Shown: piece after piece, positions 24,378 to 33,215 of the stretch
Layout of the letters: each line of letters begins with the position of its first letter
Numbering within the stretch: the stretch's first letter is position 1
DNA from: an uncultured Bacteroidales bacterium
Lineage (GTDB): Bacteria > Bacteroidota > Bacteroidia > Bacteroidales > Paludibacteraceae
Length of the DNA: 64,000 bases
Direction: 5' to 3'
Assembly (NCBI GenBank): GCA_902780235.1
Contig: CACZEL010000002.1
Span: 62,001 to 126,000, forward strand
Notes under the pieces: model-generated
The model's database searches: none
Told to the model about the DNA's origin: nothing
Seen by the model: only the letters and a program-made list of their open reading frames with translations
Position numbers and translations under genes: made by a program

Positions 24378-24408
24378 TTGCATATGTCATTTTTTATTTG
24401 TAACTTTG
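24378..24408 (+). promoter_or_regulatory. uxaBA promoter
   Basis: TTGCATATGTCA, a T-rich run, and TAACTTTG at 24401-24408 (23-nt spacing). It belongs to the T-run subclass, like the promoters at 33480 and 40661. Confidence 0.85.
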
Positions 24409-24459
24409 CAGCGCAATATGTGACGAAATTTACAAATATTCATTTAATACTTAAAAACT

Positions 24460-25995
24460 ATGGCAAAAAAAGCATTGAACAAGTGGACCGCGCCGAAGAG
24501 TGTCGCTCCCGAGAAAATCATCCAGTTTGGTGAAGGTAATTTCCTCCGCGCTTTTGTGGATTGGATCGTATGGAACATGAACGCGAAGACGAACTTCAAC
24601 GGTTCGGTAGCTGTCGTTCAACCGATCGACAAAGGTATGGTAGAGTGGCTGAACGGTCAGGACTGTTTGTATCACGTTAACCTGCAAGGTCGTCTCAAAG
24701 GTGAGGCAGTGAACTCGCTCGAGCGTATCGACGTCATCAGCCGTGCCCTCAACCCATACACACAGAACTGGGCTTTCATGGCTTTGGCAGAGCAGCCGGA
24801 GATCCGCTTCGTCATCTCCAACACTACTGAAGCCGGCATCACGTTCGACGACACGTGTAAGTTCACCGACGCTCCCGCTTCTTCGTATCCTGGTAAGCTG
24901 GTTCAACTCCTCTTCCGTCGCTACAAGACTTTCAACGGCGATCCGACAAAGGGTCTGATCTTCATGCCTTGTGAGTTGATCTTCTTGAACGGACACCACC
25001 TCAAAGATTGTATCCGTAAGTACATCGAGTTGTGGAAAGACGATTTCGGCGCTGACTATCAGGGCTTCAAGGAGTGGTTCGAGAATTACAACTACGTCTG
25101 CGCTACCCTCGTCGATCGTATCGTGCCGGGCTTCCCGCGCAAGGATATCGCTGAGATCCAGGAGAAGATCGGTTACAACGACAACCTCGTTGTTCAGGCT
25201 GAGATCTTCCATCTCTGGGTGATCGAGAAACCGGAGAACATGTCTATCGAAGAACTCGAGGCTGAGTTCCCGGCTAACAAGGCCGGTCTGAACGTGCTCA
25301 TCGCAGAGAGCGAGAAACCGTACCACGAGCGTAAGGTTACGCTGCTCAACGGCCCGCACACTGTCCTCAGTCCTGTCACTTACCTCAGCGGCGTGAACAT
25401 CGTTCGTGACGCTTGCAACCATGAGGTACTCGGTAAGTACATCCACAAAGTGATGTTCGACGAGTTGCTGGAGACCCTCAACCTGCCGAAGGACGAACTG
25501 AAGGCTTACGGCGAGAGCGTCTTGGAGCGTTTCAACAACCCGTACGTAGATCATGCCGTTACGTCGATCATGCTCAACTCCTTCCCGAAATTCGAGACGC
25601 GCGACCTGCCGGGTCTGAAGGTTTACTTGGAGCGCAAGGGCGAACTGCCGAAGGGCTTGGTTCTCGGTCTGGCTGCTATCATCGAATACTACAAGGGTGG
25701 TGTTCGCGAAGATGGCGCACCGATCCAACCGAATGACGCACAGGAGATCATGGATCTGCTCAAGGACCTCTGGGCTACCGGCGATACCCGCAAGGTGGCA
25801 GAAGGTGTACTCGGCGCTACCGACATCATCTGGAAAGAGAGTAAGCAGAACCTCAACGAGATCCCGGGTCTGACCGATATGGTAGAGCTCTACCTCAACT
25901 CGATCGAGTCCATTGGCATGCTCAACACGGTTAAGGCGATGTTGGCATACGACAAAGTAGAGGACTTTGTAGCTAAAATCAAAAGTGCGTTCTAA
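24460..25995 (+). CDS. uxaB: Tagaturonate reductase (altronate oxidoreductase)
   Basis: An NADH-dependent reductase of 511 residues in the mannitol dehydrogenase superfamily, converting tagaturonate to altronate. IIQFGEGNFLRAFVDW is the dinucleotide-binding start; VISNTTEAGI and the C-terminal catalytic segment with LLNGPHTVLSPVTYLSG (Lys/His region) match UxaB. The start follows the promoter at 24378. It is separated from uxaA by four 7-bp repeat units only. Confidence 0.95.
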   Translation: MAKKALNKWTAPKSVAPEKIIQFGEGNFLRAFVDWIVWNMNAKTNFNGSVAVVQPIDKGMVEWLNGQDCLYHVNLQGRLKGEAVNSLERIDVISRALNPYTQNWAFMALAEQPEIRFVISNTTEAGITFDDTCKFTDAPASSYPGKLVQLLFRRYKTFNGDPTKGLIFMPCELIFLNGHHLKDCIRKYIELWKDDFGADYQGFKEWFENYNYVCATLVDRIVPGFPRKDIAEIQEKIGYNDNLVVQAEIFHLWVIEKPENMSIEELEAEFPANKAGLNVLIAESEKPYHERKVTLLNGPHTVLSPVTYLSGVNIVRDACNHEVLGKYIHKVMFDELLETLNLPKDELKAYGESVLERFNNPYVDHAVTSIMLNSFPKFETRDLPGLKVYLERKGELPKGLVLGLAAIIEYYKGGVREDGAPIQPNDAQEIMDLLKDLWATGDTRKVAEGVLGATDIIWKESKQNLNEIPGLTDMVELYLNSIESIGMLNTVKAMLAYDKVEDFVAKIKSAF

Positions 25996-26020
25996 CGACT
26001 AACGACCAACGACCAATGAC
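25993..26020. repeat. 7-bp array forming the whole uxaB-uxaA junction
   Basis: Units TAACGAC, TAACGAC, CAACGAC, CAATGAC. The first three bases are the uxaB stop and the ATG inside the fourth unit starts uxaA. Confidence 0.95.
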
Positions 26021-27497
26021 AAATATCCTGAAAATCAACCCTGCGGATAATGTGGTGGTAGCAATACAACCGCAAGCCGCAGGCGCGGTTATCGAAGTGG
26101 ACGGAAAGCAGATTACGGTTCTTGAAGACGTGCCTGCCGGACATAAGATTGCCATTAAAGATCTCGCAGAGGGCGAGAACGTCATCAAGTACGGTTTTCC
26201 AATCGGTCATGCACGCGAAGCGAAGAAAGCGGGTTCGTGGATGAACGAGAACAATATCAAGACCAACCTCGCAGGTTTGCTCTCCTATGAGTATCATCCG
26301 AAAGAGGTCGTGCTCAACATCCCGGACGAGAAACGTACGTTCATGGGTTATCGCCGCAAGGACGGTCAGGTAGGTATCCGTAACGAAGTATGGATCATCC
26401 CGACCGTAGGTTGCGTGAACGGTATCATCCAGAAATGTGCCGAGCGTCTGCGTCAGGAAACCGGCGCGGACAATATCTTCGCCTTCACCCATAACTATGG
26501 TTGTTCGCAACTCGGAGACGACCACGAGAACACGAAGAAGATCCTGCGCGACATGATCCATCACCCGAACGCAGGGGCTATCCTTGTCGTTTCGCTCGGT
26601 TGCGAAAACAACCAACCGGATGTGTTCAAAGAGTTCTGCGGCGAGATCGACGAAGAGCGTGTCAAGTTCGTTACGACGCAGAAGATCCAAGGCGACGAGG
26701 TGGAGTACTGCATGCCTATCTTGCGTGAATTATACACCAAGACCACCCATGACAAACGGATTGAAGTGCCGCTGAGTGAACTGCGTGTCGGTCTCAAATG
26801 CGGCGGAAGTGACGGTTTCAGCGGTATCACCGCGAACCCGCTCCTCGGTTGTCTGTCCGACTGGTTGGTAGCGCAGGGCGGTACAACCGTGCTGACCGAA
26901 GTGCCGGAGATGTTCGGCGCGGAGACCATCCTTATGGACCGTTGTGAGAACAAGGACCTCTTCGATCAGACCGTGCACCTCATCAATGACTTCAAGGATT
27001 ATTTCCTCAGTCACGGTGAACCGGTAGGCGAGAATCCGAGTCCTGGTAACAAAGCCGGCGGTATATCGACCCTCGAGGACAAAGCCCTCGGTTGCACCCA
27101 GAAATGCGGTAAGTCGCTCGTGCGCGGCGTGATGCCTTATGGCGAGCGGCTGCAAGTGAAAGGACTCAACCTGCTTTCTGCGCCGGGTAATGACCTCGTG
27201 GCTTCTACCGCTTTGGCTTCCTGCGGATGCCATATGGTGCTCTTTACGACCGGTCGCGGTACGCCGTTCGGTACCTACGTCCCGACGATGAAGATCTCTA
27301 CCAATTCGAACTTGTATCACAACAAACCGAACTGGATCGATTTCAATGCCGGCGTGATCGCGGAAGGTGAACCGATGGACGAGGTGGCTAAACGCTTTGC
27401 CGAGTTCGTGATCGAGGTGGCTAACGGCGCCAAGACCAACAATGAGAAGAACGGCTATCACGAGATAGCGATCTTCAAGAATGGTGTTACCCTCTAA
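26016..27497 (+). CDS. uxaA: Altronate dehydratase
   Basis: A 493-residue enzyme converting altronate to 2-keto-3-deoxygluconate. The N-terminal SAF-type domain (about residues 15-90, ending near KYGFPIGHA) and the large C-terminal UxaA domain (GYRRKDGQVGIRNEVW; FTHNYGCSQLG; GCENNQPD; LKCGGSDGFSG) are both present in one chain, as in E. coli UxaA. Conserved Cys in GCTQKCGKS and SCGCHMV may bind the metal. It is co-transcribed with uxaB and followed by a ComF-like gene after only a few bases. Confidence 0.96.
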   Translation: MTNILKINPADNVVVAIQPQAAGAVIEVDGKQITVLEDVPAGHKIAIKDLAEGENVIKYGFPIGHAREAKKAGSWMNENNIKTNLAGLLSYEYHPKEVVLNIPDEKRTFMGYRRKDGQVGIRNEVWIIPTVGCVNGIIQKCAERLRQETGADNIFAFTHNYGCSQLGDDHENTKKILRDMIHHPNAGAILVVSLGCENNQPDVFKEFCGEIDEERVKFVTTQKIQGDEVEYCMPILRELYTKTTHDKRIEVPLSELRVGLKCGGSDGFSGITANPLLGCLSDWLVAQGGTTVLTEVPEMFGAETILMDRCENKDLFDQTVHLINDFKDYFLSHGEPVGENPSPGNKAGGISTLEDKALGCTQKCGKSLVRGVMPYGERLQVKGLNLLSAPGNDLVASTALASCGCHMVLFTTGRGTPFGTYVPTMKISTNSNLYHNKPNWIDFNAGVIAEGEPMDEVAKRFAEFVIEVANGAKTNNEKNGYHEIAIFKNGVTL

Positions 27498-27501
27498 AAG
27501 T

Positions 27502-28197
27502 ATGAACCTCCTATACCCGCGCACGTGTCCTGCGTGCGCGCGGTATATAGGTGGGCAGCAGAATCTGTTCTGCGATCGTTGTATGCACCGCTTGCCACGC
27601 ACAGAGCAAGCACATATGCGGCAGAACGTGACGGAGACCACCCTCATCGGTCCGGTCTCGGACATCGTAGCGGGAGCCAAAGTGATGCACTTGGAGAAAG
27701 CGGCGGCTTTTCTCTTTTACGACAAGGATCATCCGATTCAGCGGGTGATTCATAAGATGAAATATGCGGATCAACCGATGATTGGTTATTTCCTCGGGCG
27801 GCAAGCGGCGATCGAGTTTCAATATGCGGATTTCTTCGATGAAATCGACGTAATTATACCCATCCCCCTGCATCCGAAACGATTGAATGAGCGAGGATAT
27901 AACCAATCGGAGTATATCGCCAAAGGGATCAGTGACGTGACGGGTATTCCGATCGATCTGACGCATGTGACGCGAACGCGTAATACCCCTAAGCAAGCCT
28001 TGCAGAGAGGAGAGGAACGTCGCGAAAATATGGCGGAAGCCTTTGCAGTCAATCATCCCGAACAGTTGTATCACAAGCATATACTGGTGGTGGACGACCT
28101 GATAACAACAGGAGAAACAATGCGGAGTTGTCTGAAGGCAATGAAAATCATCCGCGGAACAAAAATTACAGTCTTTGCTTTATGCAAAGCACGATGA
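27502..28197 (+). CDS. ComF-like phosphoribosyltransferase-fold protein
   Basis: About 231 residues. An N-terminal zinc finger (CPACARYIGGQQNLFCDRC, residues about 9-27) is followed by a PRTase fold with IPIPLHPKRLNERGYNQSE and the PRPP loop ILVVDDLITTGET (near residue 196). ComF proteins act in DNA uptake in competent species, but many Bacteroidota carry them without known competence, so the role here is open. The ATG at 27502 gives the typical MNLLYPRTC opening. The end abuts nadB. Confidence 0.9.
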   Translation: MNLLYPRTCPACARYIGGQQNLFCDRCMHRLPRTEQAHMRQNVTETTLIGPVSDIVAGAKVMHLEKAAAFLFYDKDHPIQRVIHKMKYADQPMIGYFLGRQAAIEFQYADFFDEIDVIIPIPLHPKRLNERGYNQSEYIAKGISDVTGIPIDLTHVTRTRNTPKQALQRGEERRENMAEAFAVNHPEQLYHKHILVVDDLITTGETMRSCLKAMKIIRGTKITVFALCKAR

Positions 28198-28198
28198 T

Positions 28199-29800
28199 AT
28201 GACAAAACATTTTGATTTTTTGATTATTGGCGGCGGTGTAGCCGGTATGAGTTTTGCGCTCAAGGTGGCGCGTGCAGGTAAATACAAGATCGCTTTGTGC
28301 TGCAAGACCACCCTCGAAGAAGCCAACACTGCCAAAGCACAGGGAGGCATCGCCTCCGTGACCAACTTATTAGTCGATGATTTCGACAAACATATCCACG
28401 ACACGATGGTAGCCGGTGACTGGTTAAGCGACCCGGCAGCCGTGGAACAAGTGGTTCGTAATGCCCCCAAAGGCATCGAAGAACTCGTCAACTGGGGAGT
28501 CAATTTCGACAAGAAAGAGGACGGACAGTTCGACCTGCACCGCGAAGGCGGCCACTCGGAGTTTCGTATCTTGCACCATGCCGATGATACCGGTTTTGAG
28601 ATCCAACGCGGCTTGATGGAGGCGGTGCGTAACAACCCCTTCATCGAGGTGTTGGAGCATCATTTTGCGGTAGAGATCATCACGCAACACCATCTTGGTG
28701 TGCGCGTCACGCGTCGTACGCCGGATATCGAGTGTTACGGAGCCTATATCCTCAATCCCGAGACACAGAAGATAGACACCTACCTCAGCCGTATCACCCT
28801 TATGGCTACCGGCGGAACGGGGGCGGTCTATGCAACTACCACCAACCCCGAGATAGCTACCGGTGACGGAATAGCGATGGTCTATCGTGCCAAGGGACAA
28901 GTGAAGGATATGGAGTTTGTACAGTTCCACCCGACGAGTCTCTTCAACCCCGCCGAGACCCATCCTGCCTATCTCATCACAGAAGCCATGCGCGGATACG
29001 GAGGTATCCTGCGTCTGCCGAATGGGGAAGAGTTCATGCAGAAATACGATCCGCGTTTGAGCCTCGCGCCGCGTGACATCGTCGCTCGTGCAATCGACAA
29101 CGAGATGAAGATCCATGCCATCGATCATGTGTGCCTTGACGTGACCCATAAAGATCCGGAAGAGACCAAGCATCACTTCCCCAATATCTACGCCAAGTGC
29201 CTGAGTATCGGCATCGATATCACCAAGCAGTATATCCCTGTCGCTCCATGTGCGCATTACATGTGCGGCGGTATCAAGGTTGATTTGGACGGTCAGTCGT
29301 CCATCAAACGTCTGTACGCCGTAGGTGAGTGCTCGTGCACCGGTTTGCATGGAGGAAACCGTCTGGCATCCAATTCGCTCATCGAAGCAGTCGTCTATGC
29401 CGATGCAGCAGCCAAACATAGCTTGTCGGTGATAGAATCCTACGATTTCAACGAACAAATTCCGGCTTGGAATGACGAAGGAACACTGTCCAACGAGGAG
29501 CGTGTGTTGATCGCGCAGGACGTCAAAGAGGTAGGACAGATCATGTCCACCTATGTTGGTATCGTTCGTTCGGATCTGCGTCTGCGTCGTGCATGGGAAC
29601 GTCTCGATCTGCTCTACGAAGAGACCGAAGACCTCTTCAAACGGGTCAAGGCAGACAAAGAGATCTGCGAATTGCGTAATATGATCAATGTAGGGTATCT
29701 CATTACCCGTCAAGCGATCGAACGCAAGGAGAGTCGCGGACTGCATTATTCGATTGACTACCCGAAGAAAGAATCCGAGCATCCGCAGGAAGTTTGGTAA
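28199..29800 (+). CDS. nadB: L-aspartate oxidase
   Basis: An FAD-dependent enzyme of about 533 residues that makes iminoaspartate for NAD synthesis. FAD motif DFLIIGGGVAGMSFAL at the N-terminus, the ANTAKAQGGIASV loop, HREGGHSEFRILHHADDTG and GECSCTGLHGGNRLASNSL are those of the succinate dehydrogenase/aspartate oxidase family. The ATG at 28199 is chosen over an upstream in-frame codon inside comF. nadA and nadC are not in the window. Confidence 0.95.
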   Translation: MTKHFDFLIIGGGVAGMSFALKVARAGKYKIALCCKTTLEEANTAKAQGGIASVTNLLVDDFDKHIHDTMVAGDWLSDPAAVEQVVRNAPKGIEELVNWGVNFDKKEDGQFDLHREGGHSEFRILHHADDTGFEIQRGLMEAVRNNPFIEVLEHHFAVEIITQHHLGVRVTRRTPDIECYGAYILNPETQKIDTYLSRITLMATGGTGAVYATTTNPEIATGDGIAMVYRAKGQVKDMEFVQFHPTSLFNPAETHPAYLITEAMRGYGGILRLPNGEEFMQKYDPRLSLAPRDIVARAIDNEMKIHAIDHVCLDVTHKDPEETKHHFPNIYAKCLSIGIDITKQYIPVAPCAHYMCGGIKVDLDGQSSIKRLYAVGECSCTGLHGGNRLASNSLIEAVVYADAAAKHSLSVIESYDFNEQIPAWNDEGTLSNEERVLIAQDVKEVGQIMSTYVGIVRSDLRLRRAWERLDLLYEETEDLFKRVKADKEICELRNMINVGYLITRQAIERKESRGLHYSIDYPKKESEHPQEVW

Positions 29801-29821
29801 GTTGAAAGGTGAAAGGTGAAA
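29801..29821. repeat. 7-bp array (GGTGAAA) with the start codon of the NlpC gene
   Basis: GTTGAAA, GGTGAAA, GGTGAAA directly after the nadB stop. The GTG at 29816-29818 is in the third unit. Confidence 0.85.
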
Positions 29822-30616
29822 GGAATTTCATTATATAGTGTGACGCCGGTACGAACGGAGGCTAGTGAGGCGGCGGAGCAGAGTACGCAGATCTTGTTCG
29901 GCGAGACGTTTGCCATATTGGAGCAAAAACCCCGATGGACTCGCGTTAAACTGGACTCGGACGCTCAGGAAGGATGGGTGGATGCGAAGATGATTTGTCC
30001 GATGAAAGCGGAGGAATATGCATCTTATCGTCAGGCTTTGAACGGTGCTGCGACCGTGGTCATGCCGATGGCTTATGCCGTGAGTGAGAACAACGGTCAG
30101 ACCATCCCGCTTACTGCCGGTACCCGCTTGACGAACTATCAAGCCGGAAGGTTCGAAGTGCTCGGTGTCGGTTTTCGTATCGATCCGGGCATGGTGATTG
30201 CAAAAAGTCTCGATTTGAACGAACAAAATCTGCTGCAAGCGGTGCGTTTTTTCCTCAATATCCCTTACCTTTGGGGAGGCAAGAATGCGATGGGAATGGA
30301 CTGCTCGGGCTTTACGCAGATCATCCTGAGTCTCTTTGGTAAAAAACTTCCGCGTAATGCTTCCGAACAAGCCACTTGCGGACGTAAGATAAGTGCGCTT
30401 ACAAAGGTCAAAGCCGGCGACCTCGTTTTCTTTAATCACCAATCACCAATGACCAATGACCAATCACCAATCTCCCACGTAGGCATCGTGATAGATGCAG
30501 AACGCGTGATTCATTGTTCAGGACGCGTGAAAGTGGAAAAACTCGATGAAACCGGCATTTTTAATGCAGAGACCGGTCAATATTCGCATCATTTAGTCAG
30601 TATCCGAAGAATATGA
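29816..30616 (+). CDS. NlpC/P60 family peptidase with bacterial SH3 domains
   Basis: A 266-residue protein. SH3-like strands in the first 130 residues (LYSVTPVRTEASEA, TRVKLDSDAQEGWVDAKM) precede an NlpC/P60 domain with the catalytic Cys in GMDCSGF (near residue 163) and His in SHVGIVID (near 221). Such enzymes cut peptide bonds in peptidoglycan stems. No signal peptide is seen after the GTG start, so it may be cytosolic, recycling muropeptides, or the true start may be lost. Six AATSACC repeat units (30434-30475) are inserted in frame immediately before the catalytic His motif. It overlaps the sirtuin gene by ATGA. Confidence 0.88.
   Translation: MKGISLYSVTPVRTEASEAAEQSTQILFGETFAILEQKPRWTRVKLDSDAQEGWVDAKMICPMKAEEYASYRQALNGAATVVMPMAYAVSENNGQTIPLTAGTRLTNYQAGRFEVLGVGFRIDPGMVIAKSLDLNEQNLLQAVRFFLNIPYLWGGKNAMGMDCSGFTQIILSLFGKKLPRNASEQATCGRKISALTKVKAGDLVFFNHQSPMTNDQSPISHVGIVIDAERVIHCSGRVKVEKLDETGIFNAETGQYSHHLVSIRRI
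30434..30475. repeat. 7-bp array (AATSACC) beside the NlpC catalytic His
   Basis: Six units: AATCACC, AATCACC, AATGACC, AATGACC, AATCACC, AATCTCC. This is 42 bases, exactly 14 codons. Confidence 0.95.
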
Positions 30617-31314
30617 AACGTATTGTTGTTTTTACCGGCGCAGGTGTCAGCGCAGAGAGTGGTCTGGGTACCTTCCGTGACTCAGACGGGTTATGGGAAA
30701 AATACCGCATCGAAGATGTATGTACCCATGAGGCGTGGATAAGAAACCCGCAGTTATGTGTCGATTTTTACAATGCCCGACGTAAGGATACTTTGGCTGC
30801 CCAACCGAACGCAGCGCATATGGCGATCGCCAAACTGCAGCAAGCCATCTCCGGTACGCGTATCATCACGCAGAATATAGACGACCTGCACGAACGTGCC
30901 GGTGCTACCGATGTGGTTCACCTGCATGGTGAGATCACCAAACTGCGTTCCGAACGCAATGAGACGGCGACAGTGCCTCTAGAAGGATGGGAGCAACATT
31001 ACGGTGACCGTCATCCCGATGGTTCGTTATTGCGCCCGTACATTGTCTTCTTCGGGGAAGGTGTGCCGTACTTTGAAGAGGCATGCCATATCGCATCGCA
31101 AGCCGATATCATGGTGGTAGTGGGTACCAGCCTGAATGTCTATCCGGCCGCTTCGCTGATCCATTATGCGCCGGCGAATTGTGCGATCTATTTTGTGGAT
31201 CCCGGTCAACCGGAGTTCGGCATGTGGGCAGATCGTATCACCCATATCCGTAAGAAAGCCACCGAAGGTGTACCCGAGTTGGTGGATAAATTGATTAGTG
31301 AATTAGAGAATTAG
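30613..31314 (+). CDS. cobB: Sirtuin (NAD-dependent protein deacylase)
   Basis: A 233-residue Sir2 protein: GAGVSAESGLGTFRDSDG, the Tyr/Arg pair in FYNARRKD that in class III sirtuins favours succinyl or malonyl lysine, TQNIDDLHERAG, and the catalytic His in HLHGEI (near residue 112). The four zinc-binding Cys normally following this His are all absent, replaced by a short Cys-free segment. It is coupled to the NlpC gene by ATGA. An 8-bp array overlaps the stop and the next gene's start. Confidence 0.9.
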   Translation: MKRIVVFTGAGVSAESGLGTFRDSDGLWEKYRIEDVCTHEAWIRNPQLCVDFYNARRKDTLAAQPNAAHMAIAKLQQAISGTRIITQNIDDLHERAGATDVVHLHGEITKLRSERNETATVPLEGWEQHYGDRHPDGSLLRPYIVFFGEGVPYFEEACHIASQADIMVVVGTSLNVYPAASLIHYAPANCAIYFVDPGQPEFGMWADRITHIRKKATEGVPELVDKLISELEN

Positions 31315-31328
31315 TGAATTAGGGAATG
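31297..31328. repeat. 8-bp array spanning the sirtuin stop and next start
   Basis: AGTGAATT, AGAGAATT, AGTGAATT, AGGGAATG. It holds the TAG of the sirtuin (31312-31314) and the ATG at 31326. Confidence 0.85.
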
Positions 31329-31697
31329 AACGCTCTTTATACGATTTTATTGCTTTTGGCGTCGAATATCTTCATGACGGTAGCTTGGTATGGTCATTTG
31401 AAACTGCAGCAGACGGGATTTTTTACCAATGCTACGCCTTTGATCTTCGTGATTCTGTTGTCTTGGGGAATCGCTTTCTTTGAGTACTGCCTCCAAGTAC
31501 CGGCCAATCGCATGGGTTTTGAAGGAAACGGCGGTTCGTTCAGTCTGATGCAACTCAAAGTGATACAAGAGGTGATCACACTTGTCGTGTTTGTTATCTT
31601 CTCAGCACTCGCTTTTCACATGCCGCTGAGGTGGAATCATTTCGTGGCATGTCTGTTGCTGATCGCTGCCGTCTATTTTGTGTTCGGCTTCAAATAA
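31326..31697 (+). CDS. DUF486 small membrane protein
   Basis: A 123-residue inner-membrane protein with four predicted helices (YTILLLLASNIFMTVAWYGH at the start). The PANRMGFEGNGGSFSLMQLK loop is the conserved signature of DUF486, a family related in size and layout to small multidrug-resistance and DMT transporters. No substrate is known. It ends convergently with ttcA, overlapping it by 8 bases. Confidence 0.9.
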   Translation: MNALYTILLLLASNIFMTVAWYGHLKLQQTGFFTNATPLIFVILLSWGIAFFEYCLQVPANRMGFEGNGGSFSLMQLKVIQEVITLVVFVIFSALAFHMPLRWNHFVACLLLIAAVYFVFGFK

Positions 31698-32466
31698 GTT
31701 TCGGAAGATACTCTGTTTTGATGTTTGTAAGCGCTCCATACATGGAGTCAATCGCTTCCGGGTTAAGGGCTTTTATCTGCGATAAGAGCTCTTTTACTTT
31801 CTCTCGCGAACTGACATGCTCGAAGGGGCATAACTTCGTTTGCTTCTCATATCCCCGCATCTCGGCATAGCGGATGATGTCCGCTTCATCGATCAGGCAA
31901 AGCGGCCGGATGAGTTGTAGCGGCATCTTGTCCAATTGCAATATCGGCGGCATGGTGGCAAACGTACCTTGATAGATCAGGTTCATCAGTAAGGTCTCGG
32001 CGATGTCATCGCGGTGATGCCCGAAAGCGATCTTGTTGCACCCGATCTCTTGGGCTACATTAAATAGCGTCTTGCGCCGATACCACGAGCAGAGAAAACA
32101 AGGGTTCTCGATTTTCGATTTTCGATTTTCGATTTTTGATTCAGGAACTTCGCCGATCTCCACGTCGTGTACCAGAAGCGGAACACCTGCTTCGGCGCAG
32201 AAGGCTTCCAGGTAAGAGAGGTCAGTGTGATAATCCCGCTCTTTGACGCGCACGTGGAGCGCACTTACTTTAAAAGAAGGCACATGAATCCGTGCGCGGC
32301 GACCCAATAACTCGGTCAGCAGCAAGGAGTCTTTGCCTCCGCTCAAACCGATTAGGATATGATCACCGTCAGCGATCAATCGGTAGTCGGCACAGGCTTT
32401 ATGAAAGCGCTTGGTGAGCCGGTCGCGTTGTTTGTCGAGTGCTATTTGTTCCAGAGTCTTAGGCAC
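31690..32466 (-). CDS. ttcA: TtcA-like tRNA 2-thiocytidine synthetase
   Basis: A PP-loop ATPase of 258 residues. SGGKDSLLL (near residue 43) is the ATP pyrophosphatase motif; CFLCSWYRR and a later Cys in KLCPFEH fit the three iron-sulphur ligands of TtcA. ACNKIAFGHHRDD-type sequence follows. It thiolates C32 in certain tRNAs; other PP-loop thiolases are a less likely alternative. A TTTCGAT array is inserted in frame right before the CxxC. It overlaps prsW by 8 bases. Confidence 0.88.
   Translation of the reverse strand: MPKTLEQIALDKQRDRLTKRFHKACADYRLIADGDHILIGLSGGKDSLLLTELLGRRARIHVPSFKVSALHVRVKERDYHTDLSYLEAFCAEAGVPLLVHDVEIGEVPESKIENRKSKIENPCFLCSWYRRKTLFNVAQEIGCNKIAFGHHRDDIAETLLMNLIYQGTFATMPPILQLDKMPLQLIRPLCLIDEADIIRYAEMRGYEKQTKLCPFEHVSSREKVKELLSQIKALNPEAIDSMYGALTNIKTEYLPKLI
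32106..32140. repeat. 7-bp array (TTTCGAT) inside ttcA
   Basis: TCTCGAT, TTTCGAT, TTTCGAT, TTTCGAT, TTTTGAT. On the coding strand it gives a SKIENRKSKIEN loop next to the CxxC ligand pair. Confidence 0.9.
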
Positions 32467-33184
32467 CGAGGAGATTCTTTTTTGCTTCGTTTCGCTTGTT
32501 CTGCGCTACCATGTCGGTGATCTTGCGGCTCGCCTCTTTCTGCAGTTTGATGCAGAAATAAACCAGTACGAGCGTACATACGCTGGCAGCAATCGGGTTG
32601 ACGCCTCCGCTCATAGCGATCGAGTCATAGACACCGTGCGCTAAAACAGGGATGAGCAGGATCTTCCATGCGTTCTTGCGGGATTTGTCCACGAAGAGAT
32701 AGACAGCGTAGTAGAAACCCATCAGGATCGCAAACGCATAGTGACCGGGAACGGCTAACAGCGCACGCATGATGGCCGTACCCATCCACCCTTCACCGCT
32801 CGTGAGGACATATCCGACGTTCTCTACCGTCGCAAAACCCAGACTGATGAAGACCGCATAGACGATGCAGTCAAAATCTTCGTCGAACTCAGGACAGCGT
32901 TTGAGGAAAAGCCATAAGGCAAGGAGTTTCATACCTTCTTCAGGAATGGCTGCCACGAAGAATGCTACCGTGGTAGAACCGAAAAGAGTGGTCGGTTCAC
33001 CGGCACCGAAAAGCATGGCATGGATATATTGCTCGATGGTAGCCACCGGCATACAGATGGCCATTCCAAGGAGAAAAGCGCGGAAGACCCAACGGAAGGG
33101 TTCGGGGTGCGGATCTTTACGCCAGATATACAATCCTAATAACAATGCTGGCAAGACAGCCGCTGCGATCATGATGCTGTACAT
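32459..33184 (-). CDS. prsW: PrsW-family membrane protease
   Basis: About 241 residues with several membrane spans. AAIPEEGMKLLAL holds the Glu-Glu pair of the PrsW/CAAX-protease-like family, ATVENVGYVL and the C-terminal HGVYDSIA supply further conserved polar residues. Relatives clip anti-sigma factors; no target is evident here. The ATG at 33182-33184 is chosen because the upstream in-frame ATG lies inside the tRNA-Leu terminator. Confidence 0.88.
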   Translation of the reverse strand: MYSIMIAAAVLPALLLGLYIWRKDPHPEPFRWVFRAFLLGMAICMPVATIEQYIHAMLFGAGEPTTLFGSTTVAFFVAAIPEEGMKLLALWLFLKRCPEFDEDFDCIVYAVFISLGFATVENVGYVLTSGEGWMGTAIMRALLAVPGHYAFAILMGFYYAVYLFVDKSRKNAWKILLIPVLAHGVYDSIAMSGGVNPIAASVCTLVLVYFCIKLQKEASRKITDMVAQNKRNEAKKNLLGA

Positions 33185-33215
33185 AGATATCTTAATTTGG
33201 TGTTTCTTTTCAATA

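Larger units (their letters stand above)
23998..24459. other. Divergent intergenic region between the AsmA-like gene and uxaB
   Basis: It holds the 22-bp array, the minus promoter 24097-24127, an 11-bp array 24197-24273 and the uxaB promoter 24378-24408. In 24274-24377 there is an imperfect CCACATA/TATGTGG inverted pair about 26 nt apart; nothing else is recognised. Confidence 0.75.

Noticed and set aside
24451-25728. 425-codon minus-strand frame opposite uxaB
   Set aside because: Shadow of uxaB, which has conserved motifs and its own promoter.
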